Source of the DNA: Nitrospira defluvii
GTDB lineage: Bacteria > Nitrospirota > Nitrospiria > Nitrospirales > Nitrospiraceae
Direction: 5' to 3'
Assembly: GCF_905220995.1 (NCBI RefSeq)
Contig: NZ_CAJNBJ010000021.1
Span: forward strand, 112,488 to 176,487
Length of the DNA stretch: 64,000 nt
How positions within the stretch are numbered: the stretch's first letter is position 1; every line of letters begins with the position of its first letter. Below, in pieces: positions 54,847 through 63,877 of the stretch. A program made the position numbers and the translations under genes. The notes beneath the pieces are model-generated. The model did no database searches and was not told the origin of the DNA. It saw nothing but the letters and a program-made list of their open reading frames with translations.

Positions 54847-55742
54847 GCCCGCCCCTCTCCGAAATGCAACAGCGAGAGGAAGCTCCCGGCGCACCCCAAA
54901 AACAGCCCGACTACGACGAGCACGGCACACATCTCGAACGAAAAGAAGGTCAGCAACGCGTCGACCCCCAGAAAGCGGGTGGCGGAATGGATCTCGTGAC
55001 GAAACAGCTCGAACCCGGCTTTAAGAATCACCAAGGACAGGGCACTTCCACAAAGACCGAGCGCGGCCCCTTCAAGGAGATAGGGCACACGAATAAACGT
55101 GGTACTCGCGCCGATCAGGCCAAGAATTTCAATCTCCTCACGACGCGAATAGAGCGCCAGCCGGATGGTATTCGCGATGATCGTGACCGACGCGGCTGAC
55201 AAGATCACGCCCACAATAATCGCGGCGACCTCGATATACCGAACAATCCCGGCTAAGGCCTCGACCCATTCCTGATTATATTGAACTTGGCCGACTCCGG
55301 GGATCAATTGCGCACGAGTGGCCCAACGCCGCATGGCCTCCGCCGAACGCGAATCCGCAGCCAGGGTCACCACGAAAGACGCGGGCAAGGGATTCTGCCC
55401 AAGCCCTTGCAGTAACCGGGACTCCGACGGAAACTGAGCCTGAAAATCCGCCAATGCCCGCTCTTTTGATACATAACTGAGGGAACGAACCGCTCGATCG
55501 GCGCGTAACTGCACCTCGATCTCGCCTCGTGCAGACTCGGGAAGATCGTCCTGCACATACACCATCACCTGAATATCCTGCTCCAGCGAAGCGGCCATGG
55601 CTTTCAGGTTGACGTAGAGCAGCAAAAATACGCCGACGCAGGCAAAGGTAAACGCGGTCGTCGCCACAGCGACAATCGTGGTCGTTCGATTCGTCAAGAC
55701 GTTGGCGACCGCTTCCCGCAACAGGTAGAGCAGACGCCTCAC
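54843..55742 (-). CDS. ftsX: Cell-division membrane protein FtsX
   Basis: Permease-like partner of FtsE; transmits ATP hydrolysis across the membrane to EnvC-type effectors. About 299 aa: helix 1 near residues 20-42 (TTAFTFACVGVFLLLYVN), a large periplasmic loop (about 45-170), then three helices (VAAIIVGVILSAASVTIIA; ALGLCGSALSLVILKAG; MCAVLVVVGLFLGCAGSFL). The start is placed at GTG 55742, which overlaps the ftsE stop (GTGA); the GTG at 55748 is also possible. The lytic partner EnvC follows by ATGA overlap. Confidence 0.92.
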   Translation of the reverse strand: MRRLLYLLREAVANVLTNRTTTIVAVATTAFTFACVGVFLLLYVNLKAMAASLEQDIQVMVYVQDDLPESARGEIEVQLRADRAVRSLSYVSKERALADFQAQFPSESRLLQGLGQNPLPASFVVTLAADSRSAEAMRRWATRAQLIPGVGQVQYNQEWVEALAGIVRYIEVAAIIVGVILSAASVTIIANTIRLALYSRREEIEILGLIGASTTFIRVPYLLEGAALGLCGSALSLVILKAGFELFRHEIHSATRFLGVDALLTFFSFEMCAVLVVVGLFLGCAGSFLSLLHFGEGRA

Positions 55743-56407
55743 GAGCACACCTGTTCTCGGGACACGACCTTCCCGTGCTCCAGCGTGATGACTCGTCGAT
55801 TGACCTGCGCCAACACATTGGGATCATGGGTCGCCACAATGATCGTCGTGCCTCTGGCATTGATCGCCTTGAACAGCTCGATAATTTCGCTCGTCAAATC
55901 CGGGTCCAGATTCCCGGTCGGTTCATCCGCCAAGAGCATGATCGGCCCGTTGACGATGGCGCGTGCGATACACACGCGCTGCTGCTCTCCGGTGGACAGA
56001 CCGGGAGGGAAGAGATCTTTCTTATGATCCAGGCCGACGGAGCGTAACGCTTCCGCCACCTTGCGCCGGATGTCCGGCGTGGACGCGCCCTGCACCAGCA
56101 AGGGGAGCGACACGTTTTCAAACACGGTTTTCTTCGGCAGGAGTCGGAAATCTTGCAACACAATGCCGACTTTTCGGCGAAGCACCGGAATTTCCGAGGC
56201 GCGCAACTTGGAGAGACTGCGCCCCTGAATCAGTATCTGCCCCTCCTCAGGACGCTCCGCCCCGATCAGCAACTTCAGCAAGGTCGATTTTCCGGCGCCG
56301 CTCGAGCCCATCAACAGGACGAACTCGCCCTTCTCAATTTCGAGCGTGACATCGGAGAGCGCAGGACGACGATCGTAATATTTTGAGACATGAAAGAGTT
56401 GAATCAT
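55739..56407 (-). CDS. ftsE: Cell-division ATP-binding protein FtsE
   Basis: ABC ATPase paired with FtsX, at the divisome. 222 aa from ATG 56407: LLMGSSGAGKSTLL (Walker A), LQDFRLL (Q loop), the signature LSTGEQQRVCIARA, and LLADEPTGNLDPD (Walker B). The signature has T where LSGGE is usual, a small departure seen here directly. The start at 56419 (four residues more) is possible. Coupled to ftsX by overlap. Confidence 0.93.
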   Translation of the reverse strand: MIQLFHVSKYYDRRPALSDVTLEIEKGEFVLLMGSSGAGKSTLLKLLIGAERPEEGQILIQGRSLSKLRASEIPVLRRKVGIVLQDFRLLPKKTVFENVSLPLLVQGASTPDIRRKVAEALRSVGLDHKKDLFPPGLSTGEQQRVCIARAIVNGPIMLLADEPTGNLDPDLTSEIIELFKAINARGTTIIVATHDPNVLAQVNRRVITLEHGKVVSREQVCS

Positions 56408-56508
56408 GAATCGCGCCACTGGCAGCGAACGGAGCCCCTGACGTCACCGGCCGCCCCCCGCCTCACAGAACAAGCAACGGATGCGTCATGGTGAAGCCTT
56501 CCTCACTC

Positions 56509-56895
56509 CTACCATCGCAGATCATCCCCTTCGACGTCGAATGCATTCGCAATATGTTGCACGGCTGCGCCTGGAACGGCATCATCCTGGATCAGCACGA
56601 CATCAAAGCGGCAGGGTCGATCTTCGATCCGATGTTGGGCCAGATACTGTGCCGCCAACCGGATTAGCTTTGCACGTTTCCGTGCATCGACCGCCTCAAT
56701 GGCGCCGCCGAACGTCCCGGTCCGCCGCCGCTTTACCTCAACGAACACGAGCACCCCCTGGTCATCCGCGACCAGATCGAGCTCGCCCAACGCAGAGCGC
56801 ACGTTCCGGCCGATGATTCGAAAACCTCGGCTGCGCAGGAAGGCTTCGGCCTGGCCCTCACCTTCATCTCCCACCAGGCGGCGACGGTCACCCAT
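56509..56895 (-). CDS. yraN: UPF0102 (YraN) nuclease-like protein
   Basis: 128 aa, UPF0102/YraN family, endonuclease-like fold: GEGQAEAFLRSRGFRI, GELDLVADD and VFVEVKRR form the PD-(D/E)xK-like core (E, D and ExK). Biochemical role unproven in the family. Lies behind rnhB with a 14-base gap, the usual rnhB-yraN order in the rplS-trmD neighbourhood. 88 bases with no feature separate it from ftsE. Confidence 0.9.
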   Translation of the reverse strand: MGDRRRLVGDEGEGQAEAFLRSRGFRIIGRNVRSALGELDLVADDQGVLVFVEVKRRRTGTFGGAIEAVDARKRAKLIRLAAQYLAQHRIEDRPCRFDVVLIQDDAVPGAAVQHIANAFDVEGDDLRW

Positions 56896-56909
56896 CAGTC
56901 ACGTTCCCT

Positions 56910-57584
56910 TCACACCGAGGCCACCGGCGGCAGGACCTCCACTCCGTCGCATGCAACACACTCCCGCACCGGAGCAAAACTGCGCCGGTGGATTGGGCAT
57001 GGACCATGCGCCCGAAGGAGGTGGAGATGTTCCGGGGTCCCGTACCCTTTATGCTCGGCAAAATTGTAGTGGGGATACCAGCGGTGATATTCGACCATCA
57101 ACCGGTCTCGCGTCACCTTCGCAACGATGGATGCCGCCGCAATCGAACAGGAGAGGCCGTCGCCCTTGATGATCGCGCGTTGAGGGATGGAAAGCCCGGA
57201 GAGCGTCACGGCGTCGAGCAGCACAAAGTCCGGCCTGAGTGGAAGCGCGTCCAACGCCCGACGCATTGCCAGACGGGATGCCTCAAGAATGTTCAGCCGA
57301 TCGATCTCTGCCTCCGTGGCAGCACCGATCCCGACGCCAGTCGCCCGACGCACGATTTCGGCAAAAAGTCGGTTGCGTTCAGATTCTGAAATCTGTTTGG
57401 AATCGTTCAGCCCAGGCAGGCGACATCGACGCGGCAATAATACAGCGGCTGCGACAACGGGACCGGCAAGAGGCCCACGTCCGGCTTCATCCAGGCCGGC
57501 GATAAAGCGATACCCGCGCGACCGAGCCTCCCCCTCGAACTCCTCGGAAGGGCCCACAGTCGCCGGGTTCAGCCTATCAGCCAC
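56910..57584 (-). CDS. rnhB: Ribonuclease HII
   Basis: Cleaves RNA in RNA-DNA hybrids and single ribonucleotides in DNA. 224 aa: FIAGLDEAGRGPLAGPVVAAAV (metal-binding D and E of the DEDD site), LLDAVTL and KVTRDRLM further on. The family length is about 200-220 aa. Between rplS and yraN, all same strand. Confidence 0.94.
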   Translation of the reverse strand: MADRLNPATVGPSEEFEGEARSRGYRFIAGLDEAGRGPLAGPVVAAAVLLPRRCRLPGLNDSKQISESERNRLFAEIVRRATGVGIGAATEAEIDRLNILEASRLAMRRALDALPLRPDFVLLDAVTLSGLSIPQRAIIKGDGLSCSIAAASIVAKVTRDRLMVEYHRWYPHYNFAEHKGYGTPEHLHLLRAHGPCPIHRRSFAPVRECVACDGVEVLPPVASV

Positions 57585-57622
57585 ACGTGCGCCTCTGTCC
57601 AGATCGCATGTGGTCGGCGGGA

Positions 57623-58033
57623 CTACGCCTTTGCGGCCGTGGCGGCTGCCGCTTCCTGCTTGGCACCGGCCTGCGCCTTGCCTTCGACCTTAAACTCGCG
57701 GTCTTCCACCTTGGCAAACTTGCCTTTTTTGGTGCGCAGATAATACAGCTTGGCGCGGCGAACACGCCCCTGACGCACCACGTCGACCTTCGCCACGTTG
57801 GGAGAATGGATCGGGAACGTCCGCTCGACACCGACGTTATAGGACAGCTTGCGCACCGTGAAGGTCTCGCTGTTCAGCGTCCCTTTGCGGGCAATCACGG
57901 TGCCTTCATACACCTGGATGCGCTCTTTTTCACCTTCAACGACTTTCACATGAACGCGAACGGTATCCCCGATCTCGAACTTGGGTGCCGTTTTCTTGGT
58001 TAAGGATCGTTGGATCCGCTCTAGCCGATTCAT
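57623..58033 (-). CDS. rplS: 50S ribosomal protein L19
   Basis: 136 aa; [31 protein letters not shown] and [17 protein letters not shown] are L19 hallmarks. The C-terminus has an Ala/Glu/Gln-rich tail (about 18 residues) not in E. coli L19, which is 115 aa. SD GAGGAGGAGAG upstream. Conserved trmD-rplS order. Confidence 0.96.
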   Translation of the reverse strand: MNRLERIQRSLTKKTAPKFEIGDTVRVHVKVVEGEKERIQVYEGTVIARKGTLNSETFTVRKLSYNVGVERTFPIHSPNVAKVDVVRQGRVRRAKLYYLRTKKGKFAKVEDREFKVEGKAQAGAKQEAAAATAAKA

Positions 58034-58049
58034 AGTCTCTCTCCTCCTC

Positions 58050-58823
58050 TCAACGAACAGGTACCTGTACCAGACTCTCTTGCATCACTTCGTTTAATAA
58101 CCGTCGATCTTCCACTCCAAGCTCGCGATCCCGCAACAGATCCGGCCGCTTGAGATACGTATTCCGCAACGCTTCCTTCCGGCGCCACACTCGAATCGCC
58201 TCGTGGTGCCCCGAGACCAACACCTCAGGAACCGCCATGCCTCGTACATCTGCCGGTCTGGTGTAGTGCGGATACTCCAACAGCCCCTCGGTGAAGGACT
58301 CTTCGGCTGCCGACGCCGCATCACCGAGAACGCCGGGGACCAAGCGGGCAGCGGCATCAATCATCACCAATGCCGGCAACTCTCCGCCGGTTAACACATA
58401 ATCGCCGACAGAAATCTCCTCGGGATGCAGCGCCAACCGAACACGCTCGTCCATCCCTTCATAATGCCCGCACACAAACACGACGACACGTTCGTCCTGT
58501 GCCAGAGAGTGCGCCAATTCCTGCGTGAACGGGCGCCCTTGCGGGGACGGCACAATCACTCGCAGGGTCGTTCCCGGATGAGAGGTCTGATACCGGCCAC
58601 GTAACGCATCAATGGCGCGCAGAACCGGCTCAGCCTTCATGACCATCCCCGCCCCGCCGCCGTACGGCACGTCGTCGGCCGTCTTATGCCGGTCAAAGGT
58701 GTAGTCACGCAAATTCTCGACCCCTACCTCCAACAAGCCCTTCTCCTGGGCACGTTTGAGGATACTCTGGCCGAGAACCGGAGCCACCATATCCGGGAAC
58801 AATGTCACCACGGCACAGCGCAT
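58050..58823 (-). CDS. trmD: tRNA (guanine-N1)-methyltransferase
   Basis: Methylates G37 of tRNA next to the anticodon, preventing +1 frameshifting. 257 aa SPOUT-fold (trefoil knot): [47 protein letters not shown] and [14 protein letters not shown]. Starts 1 base after the rimM stop; strongly coupled. Confidence 0.96.
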   Translation of the reverse strand: MRCAVVTLFPDMVAPVLGQSILKRAQEKGLLEVGVENLRDYTFDRHKTADDVPYGGGAGMVMKAEPVLRAIDALRGRYQTSHPGTTLRVIVPSPQGRPFTQELAHSLAQDERVVVFVCGHYEGMDERVRLALHPEEISVGDYVLTGGELPALVMIDAAARLVPGVLGDAASAAEESFTEGLLEYPHYTRPADVRGMAVPEVLVSGHHEAIRVWRRKEALRNTYLKRPDLLRDRELGVEDRRLLNEVMQESLVQVPVR

Positions 58824-58824
58824 G

Positions 58825-59352
58825 CTAGAGGTCTCCGAACCCCTCGGGCAATCGAACGGTCATCACGCGTCCCGCGACATCCACCGCAATCACGAGCTGT
58901 TTCGCAGCAGGAATCAGGAGCTCTTTTCCATCCTGGCGGACCAGAAACGCTTGGTTCTCAGCGAAGGCCAGTACATCCTCCAGCCGCCCCAACACCGTCC
59001 CCGCCTCATCCTGCACGACCATCCCGATCAAATCGCATTGATAGTAGTGATCGGTCGGCAGCGCTGGCGAGTCACCACGTGGAACCTGCACGAGTCCGCC
59101 GCGAAATTCGGCGACCTGCTCGGGGGTCGTGAAGGCATCGAACCCGACAATCAGCGTGGGCCCACCAGACCGCACATGGGTCACGCGGGTGACAAGGCTC
59201 TTGCCATTCGGCGCCACAAGGGTCACCTCATGAAGGTGATCAAACCGACCCGGCACGTCGCTCAGCGATCGCACCCGCGCTTCGCCTCGTACGCCGAACG
59301 ACCGCTCAATCCGTCCAATGGTCACAAGCTCTGCCTGATCGAGCGTCGCCAT
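58825..59352 (-). CDS. rimM: Ribosome maturation factor RimM
   Basis: Assists assembly of the 30S head through S19. 175 aa: N-terminal domain with TIGRIERSFGVRGEARV, C-terminal PRC-barrel (YYQCDLIGMVV, EDVLAF, LLIPAAKQLV). Directly after rpsP with a 9-base gap; the small KH-domain gene that often stands between them in other bacteria is absent here. Confidence 0.95.
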   Translation of the reverse strand: MATLDQAELVTIGRIERSFGVRGEARVRSLSDVPGRFDHLHEVTLVAPNGKSLVTRVTHVRSGGPTLIVGFDAFTTPEQVAEFRGGLVQVPRGDSPALPTDHYYQCDLIGMVVQDEAGTVLGRLEDVLAFAENQAFLVRQDGKELLIPAAKQLVIAVDVAGRVMTVRLPEGFGDL

Positions 59353-59361
59353 GTGCCCCGG

Positions 59362-59670
59362 TTACTTCTTGCGCGTGTCGCCTTGTTCCGGCTTCGCAGC
59401 CTTTGCGCTCTTCTCGGTCTCGAACTCTTTCCACACACCGTGCCGCTTGAGCAGCGTCCGCACGGTCGTGGTGGGCTGCGCGCCGTGCCGCAACCACGAG
59501 AGCACTCGCTCCGACTTCAATTCCGGCACCGCCGGGTTCTTGAGCGGGTCAAAAATGCCGAGAATTTCCAAGAACCGGCCGTCGCGAGGCTTCCGCGAAT
59601 CCGCCGCGATCACCCGATACATCGGACGCTTGTGTCGCCCCGTCCGCGCCAATCGTAAATGAACTGCCAC
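59362..59670 (-). CDS. rpsP: 30S ribosomal protein S16
   Basis: 102 aa from GTG 59670, with a very strong SD (AGGAGG, spacing 5). RLARTGRHKRPMYRVIAADSRKPRDGRFLEILG pattern (first part) is S16; the C-terminus is Lys/Glu-rich. 102 non-coding bases separate it from ffh. First ribosomal gene of rpsP-rimM-trmD-rplS. Confidence 0.96.
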   Translation of the reverse strand: MAVHLRLARTGRHKRPMYRVIAADSRKPRDGRFLEILGIFDPLKNPAVPELKSERVLSWLRHGAQPTTTVRTLLKRHGVWKEFETEKSAKAAKPEQGDTRKK

Positions 59671-59772
59671 TCGAACCTCCTCAGAATAATGAGCGCTTGG
59701 CCATCGGCCGTATCCGCTCGGTTTGAACTCTCTTCACCATGCGCACGTCGTCGTGTCTCGACATTCGCCCGA

Positions 59773-61122
59773 CTACATTCCGCGAAGCATTTGGGCCAGC
59801 TGTCGTCGGCCTCCGGCGCCGCCCGACATGACCTTCGCGATTTTTCGGGCCTGCAAAAACTGCTTGATCAAGCGATTCACTTCCTGCACGCTCGTCCCGC
59901 TTCCGCGGGCGATGCGTTTCTTCCGGCTGCCGTTGATCAGCGTATGGTCGCGTCGTTCACGCGCAGTCATGGAATCGATCATGGCCGCCACTCGCTTCAT
60001 TTCCTTTTCAGGCAAGCCGCTATTCGCCAGATCTTTCAGTTTCTGACCACCCGGCAACATGCCCAGAATCTGCTCAAACGACCCTAACCGATTCATCTGC
60101 CCCAGCTGCGACCGGAAATCCTCCAGCGTGAAGGTGCTGCTGATCAGTTTCTTTTGCGCCGCTTCGGCTTCTTCCCGCGAAAACGTCTCCTGGGCCTTCT
60201 CGATTAACGAGAGGACATCGCCCATGCCCAGAATTCGGGATGCCATACGATCGGGATGAAACGGCTCCAGCGCATCGAGCTTTTCACCCATACCGAGGAA
60301 TTTGATCGGCTGTCCGGTCACGGCCCGAATCGAGAGAACCGCTCCTCCTCTGGCATCGCCTTCGACCTTCGTTAAGATGACGCCGGTCAGACCAACCTGC
60401 TGATTGAACTGGCCGGCCATATTCACGGCGTCCTGACCGGTCATGGCGTCGGCAACCAACAGGACTTCGTGGGGATTGACCGCCTGTTTCACGGCCACGA
60501 GCTCGGCCATCAACTCATCGTCGACATGCAACCGACCGCCGGTATCGAGCACGACGAGGTCATAGCCCTGCTCCTGGGCACGCTCGACTCCGCGCTGACA
60601 AATCCGCACCACATCGGCGCGCGACGCATCCACCTGATCAAACCGATGAACATCAATACCAAGGTCGTGACCGAGGCTGGCCAACTGATCGCCTGCGGCA
60701 GGGCGACGCGGGTCGGCCGCCACAAGCAACACCCGCTTTCCTTGACTCTTGAATAAGCGGGCCAGCTTTCCGGAGGTGGTCGTTTTCCCGGCGCCCTGCA
60801 ATCCCACCATCATTACAATGGTAGGCGGCCTCGAGGCGAGACTGATGCCGGACCGCTCTCCACCCATCATCCCGCGAAGTTCGTCCCAGACAACCTTGAC
60901 GACTTGATGACCGGGGGTCAGGCTTTTCAGGACTTCCTGCCCGATCGCCTTTTCGCGAACCCGCTCCAGGAAGTCCTTGACGACTTTGAAGTTGACGTCC
61001 GCCTCGAGCAAGGCAAGACGAACTTCCTTCAGCGCCTCGGCAATATTGTCCTCTGTCAGGACACCCTGCCCTCGAAGCTTCTTCAGGATCCGTTCAAATT
61101 TTTCGCTCAGCGCGTCAAGCAC
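59773..61122 (-). CDS. ffh: Signal recognition particle protein
   Basis: GTPase that targets membrane proteins with 4.5S RNA. 449 aa from GTG 61122: N domain, G domain with VGLQGAGKTTTSGKLA (G1), ADPRRPAA, VLDTGGRLHVDDELM (G3, where DTAGR is usual) and TKVEGDARGG; methionine-rich M domain (EMKRVAAMIDSMT, SGTSVQEVNRLIKQF) and C-terminal LAQMLRGM. First gene of the ribosome/SRP cluster, with a promoter about 80 bases upstream. Confidence 0.95.
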   Translation of the reverse strand: MLDALSEKFERILKKLRGQGVLTEDNIAEALKEVRLALLEADVNFKVVKDFLERVREKAIGQEVLKSLTPGHQVVKVVWDELRGMMGGERSGISLASRPPTIVMMVGLQGAGKTTTSGKLARLFKSQGKRVLLVAADPRRPAAGDQLASLGHDLGIDVHRFDQVDASRADVVRICQRGVERAQEQGYDLVVLDTGGRLHVDDELMAELVAVKQAVNPHEVLLVADAMTGQDAVNMAGQFNQQVGLTGVILTKVEGDARGGAVLSIRAVTGQPIKFLGMGEKLDALEPFHPDRMASRILGMGDVLSLIEKAQETFSREEAEAAQKKLISSTFTLEDFRSQLGQMNRLGSFEQILGMLPGGQKLKDLANSGLPEKEMKRVAAMIDSMTARERRDHTLINGSRKKRIARGSGTSVQEVNRLIKQFLQARKIAKVMSGGAGGRRQLAQMLRGM

Positions 61123-61211
61123 AGTGCACCAAAGAAAAAGGCCATCGAAGTCGGGGTCGAGCCAGAGCTCCGATCGCCTCGAAAAACATCACAAAAAATA
61201 GCATCGGGCAG

Positions 61212-61239
61212 TCTATAGAAGGGGGGAAGGTGAAGTCAA
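61212..61239 (-). promoter_or_regulatory. Candidate promoter of ffh
   Basis: Minus strand: TTGACT (61239-61234), 16-base spacer, TATAGA (61217-61212). Its first 12 bases TTGACTTCACCT are identical to the galU promoter. Leader of about 83 bases. Confidence 0.55.
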
Positions 61240-61446
61240 GACATTCAAGCACCCGACAGCGCTGCATTTCTCAACCGTGCGCCATGCATCCGTCGCAATC
61301 CTGCCCCGCGCCGGTCGCTCAGGTCGGCACATGGCCGGACCCACGCCGACTCATGACCAGAGGAGCGAGAACGTCACATCTCTATCAACACGAGCGAGAC
61401 AGGGCGCCCACAACCCACCCCGTCGCATCGCCTGGCATGCATTTTG

Positions 61447-61475
61447 TTGACATCAATTTAGGCTTCCGATATGGT
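61447..61475 (+). promoter_or_regulatory. Sigma70-type promoter of the DUF4321 gene
   Basis: Perfect TTGACA (61447-61452), 17-base spacer, TATGGT (61470-61475). Start near 61482, about 46 bases before the ATG, which has a GGGGGGAGAG ribosome-binding site. Confidence 0.7.
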
Positions 61476-61527
61476 GCCTCAAGTCGGCACAGACGGCCGG
61501 CTGTGTGTGAACGGGGGGAGAGAGCGG

Positions 61528-61788
61528 ATGAGAAAATCGATCGGCGTGCTGCTGATCTTTATCCTGATCGGCGGAATGCTGGGCGGGATTTTCGGCGAGA
61601 TTCTACGCGTGATGGCCCCGAACGGCGCGATTCAAAACATCTTTGCCAGCAACTTCTCCCCTGGGATCAATCCACCTCTCACCATTGATCTGGTGCTGCT
61701 CAAGCTGACGTTCGGCTTCAGCATCAAGGTCAGTCTGCTCAGTGTCCTCGGCATGTTTCTCGGCGCCTACCTCTATAAACAGATGTGA
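61528..61788 (+). CDS. DUF4321 small membrane protein
   Basis: 86 aa from ATG 61528. Two membrane segments: residues ~4-28 (GVLLIFILIGGMLGGIFGEIL) and ~62-84 (FGFSIKVSLLSVLGMFLGAYL), with a short periplasmic or cytoplasmic loop containing NFSPGINPPLTIDL. The glycine-rich first helix and NPP loop fit the DUF4321 family, whose function is unknown. Own promoter and strong SD; a longer start at 61471 lies across the promoter and is rejected. Confidence 0.82.
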   Translation: MRKSIGVLLIFILIGGMLGGIFGEILRVMAPNGAIQNIFASNFSPGINPPLTIDLVLLKLTFGFSIKVSLLSVLGMFLGAYLYKQM

Positions 61789-61830
61789 CGGGCTGGCTTC
61801 CGGCTTCTAACTCCCTCGAAGAGTCACCGC

Positions 61831-63828
61831 CTACTGCGCCACCTCCAGCACCTTGAGCTTCAGCGACCTGATTCGATTCCGTAACTCCGCCGCCCGCTCG
61901 AACTCCAACTTCTTCGCCGCCGCCTTCATTTCCACTTCGAGCCGCCGAATCACCTGCTCCGTGTCTCCCGTTGCCCCATACTCCGCCTGAGGATCAGCCG
62001 CCAATTCGAGTTGCGCATGGTTCGCACCTCCCACTGCATAGTCCAACATAGGGATCTGCTTCTTCACACTCTGCGGCGTAATCCCATGAGCCGCGTTGTA
62101 CGCTTCCTGAATATGACGCCGCCGGGCCGTCTCATCGATCGCGCGGCGCATCGAATCCGTCACCGTATCCCCATAAAAAATGACCCGCCCGTCAATATGG
62201 CGGGCCGCGCGGCCGGCCGTTTGAATCAGCGAGCGATGCGAGCGGAGGTACCCCTCCTTATCCGCATCCAGAATCGCCACCAGCCCGACCTCCGGGAGGT
62301 CGAGCCCCTCCCGCAACAGGTTGATCCCGACCAGCACATCGAAAACGCCGCGCCGAAGGTCGCGAATGATCTCCGCCCGTTCGAGTGTCTTGATGTCTGC
62401 GTGCAGATAGCGCACTTTCACGCCGAGATCGTGGTAGTACTCCGTGAGATCTTCCGCCATCCGTTTCGTCAGCGTCGTCACGAGCACACGATTGCCCTTC
62501 GCCGCCTCCGCCCGTACTTCCGCCAGCAGGTTGTCCACCTGCCCCTTCGCGGATCGCACGTCGATGAGCGGGTCCATCAAACCGGTCGGGCGAATAATCT
62601 GTTCGATGACCTCGCCTTTGGCATGATCCAATTCATAGGGGCCCGGCGTCGCGGATACATAGATCACCTGCTTCAGCATCCGCTCGAACTCCGCGAACTT
62701 TAGTGGACGGTTATCGACGGCGGACGGCAGGCGAAAGCCGTAATCTACCAACGTTCGTTTCCGTGAAAAGTCCCCTTCGTACATGCCGCCGATTTGCGGC
62801 ACCGTCGCGTGCGACTCATCGATGATCAGAAGAAAATCCTTGGGGAAATAATCGATCAGCGTCGGCGGGGGCTCACCCGGCGCACGGCCGCTCAAGTGGC
62901 GCGAATAGTTTTCGATCCCGTGGCAATACCCCATGGCCCGAATCATTTCGAGGTCGAACTTCGTCCGCTGCTCGATCCGCTGAGCCTCCAGCAACTGGCC
63001 GCTCTTCTTGAACGCCGCCACCCGGGCCTCCAATTCCTCCTCAATGCCCGTGATGGCCCGTTCATACCGATCGGGCGCGATGAGATAGTGGGTGTTCGGG
63101 TAAATCGCGACCTTCGGCAACTTGCCCAACGATTTGCCGGTCAACGGGTCGATCTCGTGAATCGCATCCACGACGTCGCCGAAGAGTTCGATCCGCACCG
63201 ACTTGGCCTCCGAGGAGGCCGGGAAAATCTCGATGACATCCCCGCGCGCGCGAAACGTCCCGCGGTGGAAATCGACATCGTTCCGCGCATACTGGATGTC
63301 CACCAGTTTCGCCAGAATCTTTTCACGCCTGGTCTCCATGCCTTCTTCGAGGTAGACCAACATGTCGTGGTAGACCTCCGGCGACCCAAGGCCATAGATG
63401 CAGGAGACCGACGACACGATCAAGACGTCATTCCGCTGCAGAAGCGACGTCGTCGCCGCGTGGCGCATCTGATCGATCGCGTCGTTGATCGAGGCATCTT
63501 TTGCAATATAGGTATCGCTCTGCGGAATGTAGGCTTCCGGCTGGTAGTAATCGTAATAACTGATGAAGTACTCGACGGCATTGTGCGGAAAGAACTGCTT
63601 GAACTCCTGGTAGAGTTGTCCCGCCAGCGTCTTATTGTGTACGAGCACCAGCGTGGGCTTCTGAACCCGCTCGATGACGTTGGCCATCGTGAACGTCTTA
63701 CCGGAGCCAGTGACCCCTAACAGGGCTTGGTGCTGCTTTCCGGCCAGGACTCCGGCCGTCAGTTTCTCAATGGCCTGGCCCTGATCACCACAGGGTTTGA
63801 ACGGAGCGTCGAGCTTGAACGGCGGCAT
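61831..63828 (-). CDS. uvrB: Excinuclease ABC subunit B
   Basis: Damage-verification helicase of nucleotide excision repair. 665 aa: [16 protein letters not shown] (motif I), the beta-hairpin [32 protein letters not shown], the C-terminal helicase motifs ([24 protein letters not shown]) and the UvrC-binding UVR domain ([19 protein letters not shown]). The predicted promoter puts the transcript start about 3 bases before the ATG, with no SD, so the message may be leaderless. Confidence 0.96.
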   Translation of the reverse strand: MPPFKLDAPFKPCGDQGQAIEKLTAGVLAGKQHQALLGVTGSGKTFTMANVIERVQKPTLVLVHNKTLAGQLYQEFKQFFPHNAVEYFISYYDYYQPEAYIPQSDTYIAKDASINDAIDQMRHAATTSLLQRNDVLIVSSVSCIYGLGSPEVYHDMLVYLEEGMETRREKILAKLVDIQYARNDVDFHRGTFRARGDVIEIFPASSEAKSVRIELFGDVVDAIHEIDPLTGKSLGKLPKVAIYPNTHYLIAPDRYERAITGIEEELEARVAAFKKSGQLLEAQRIEQRTKFDLEMIRAMGYCHGIENYSRHLSGRAPGEPPPTLIDYFPKDFLLIIDESHATVPQIGGMYEGDFSRKRTLVDYGFRLPSAVDNRPLKFAEFERMLKQVIYVSATPGPYELDHAKGEVIEQIIRPTGLMDPLIDVRSAKGQVDNLLAEVRAEAAKGNRVLVTTLTKRMAEDLTEYYHDLGVKVRYLHADIKTLERAEIIRDLRRGVFDVLVGINLLREGLDLPEVGLVAILDADKEGYLRSHRSLIQTAGRAARHIDGRVIFYGDTVTDSMRRAIDETARRRHIQEAYNAAHGITPQSVKKQIPMLDYAVGGANHAQLELAADPQAEYGATGDTEQVIRRLEVEMKAAAKKLEFERAAELRNRIRSLKLKVLEVAQ

Positions 63829-63837
63829 AGTGGGGTC

Positions 63838-63877
63838 ATCTTACCATGTTCGACGCACCGGTGAACGCGTGACGAAC
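63838..63877 (-). promoter_or_regulatory. Candidate uvrB promoter with LexA-like box
   Basis: Minus strand: TTCACC (63865-63860), 16-base spacer, TAAGAT (63843-63838). Overlapping the -35 is GTTC-N7-GTTC (63877-63863), the form of the alphaproteobacterial LexA site. Whether this organism's LexA uses it is unknown. Confidence 0.4.

Larger units (their letters stand above)
61123..61527. other. Divergent promoter region between ffh and DUF4321
   Basis: 405 bases without a credible gene. It holds the ffh promoter (minus strand) and the DUF4321 promoter (plus strand), described separately. Open frames through it are GC-driven. The middle part (about 61260-61440) shows nothing I can name. Confidence 0.6.
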
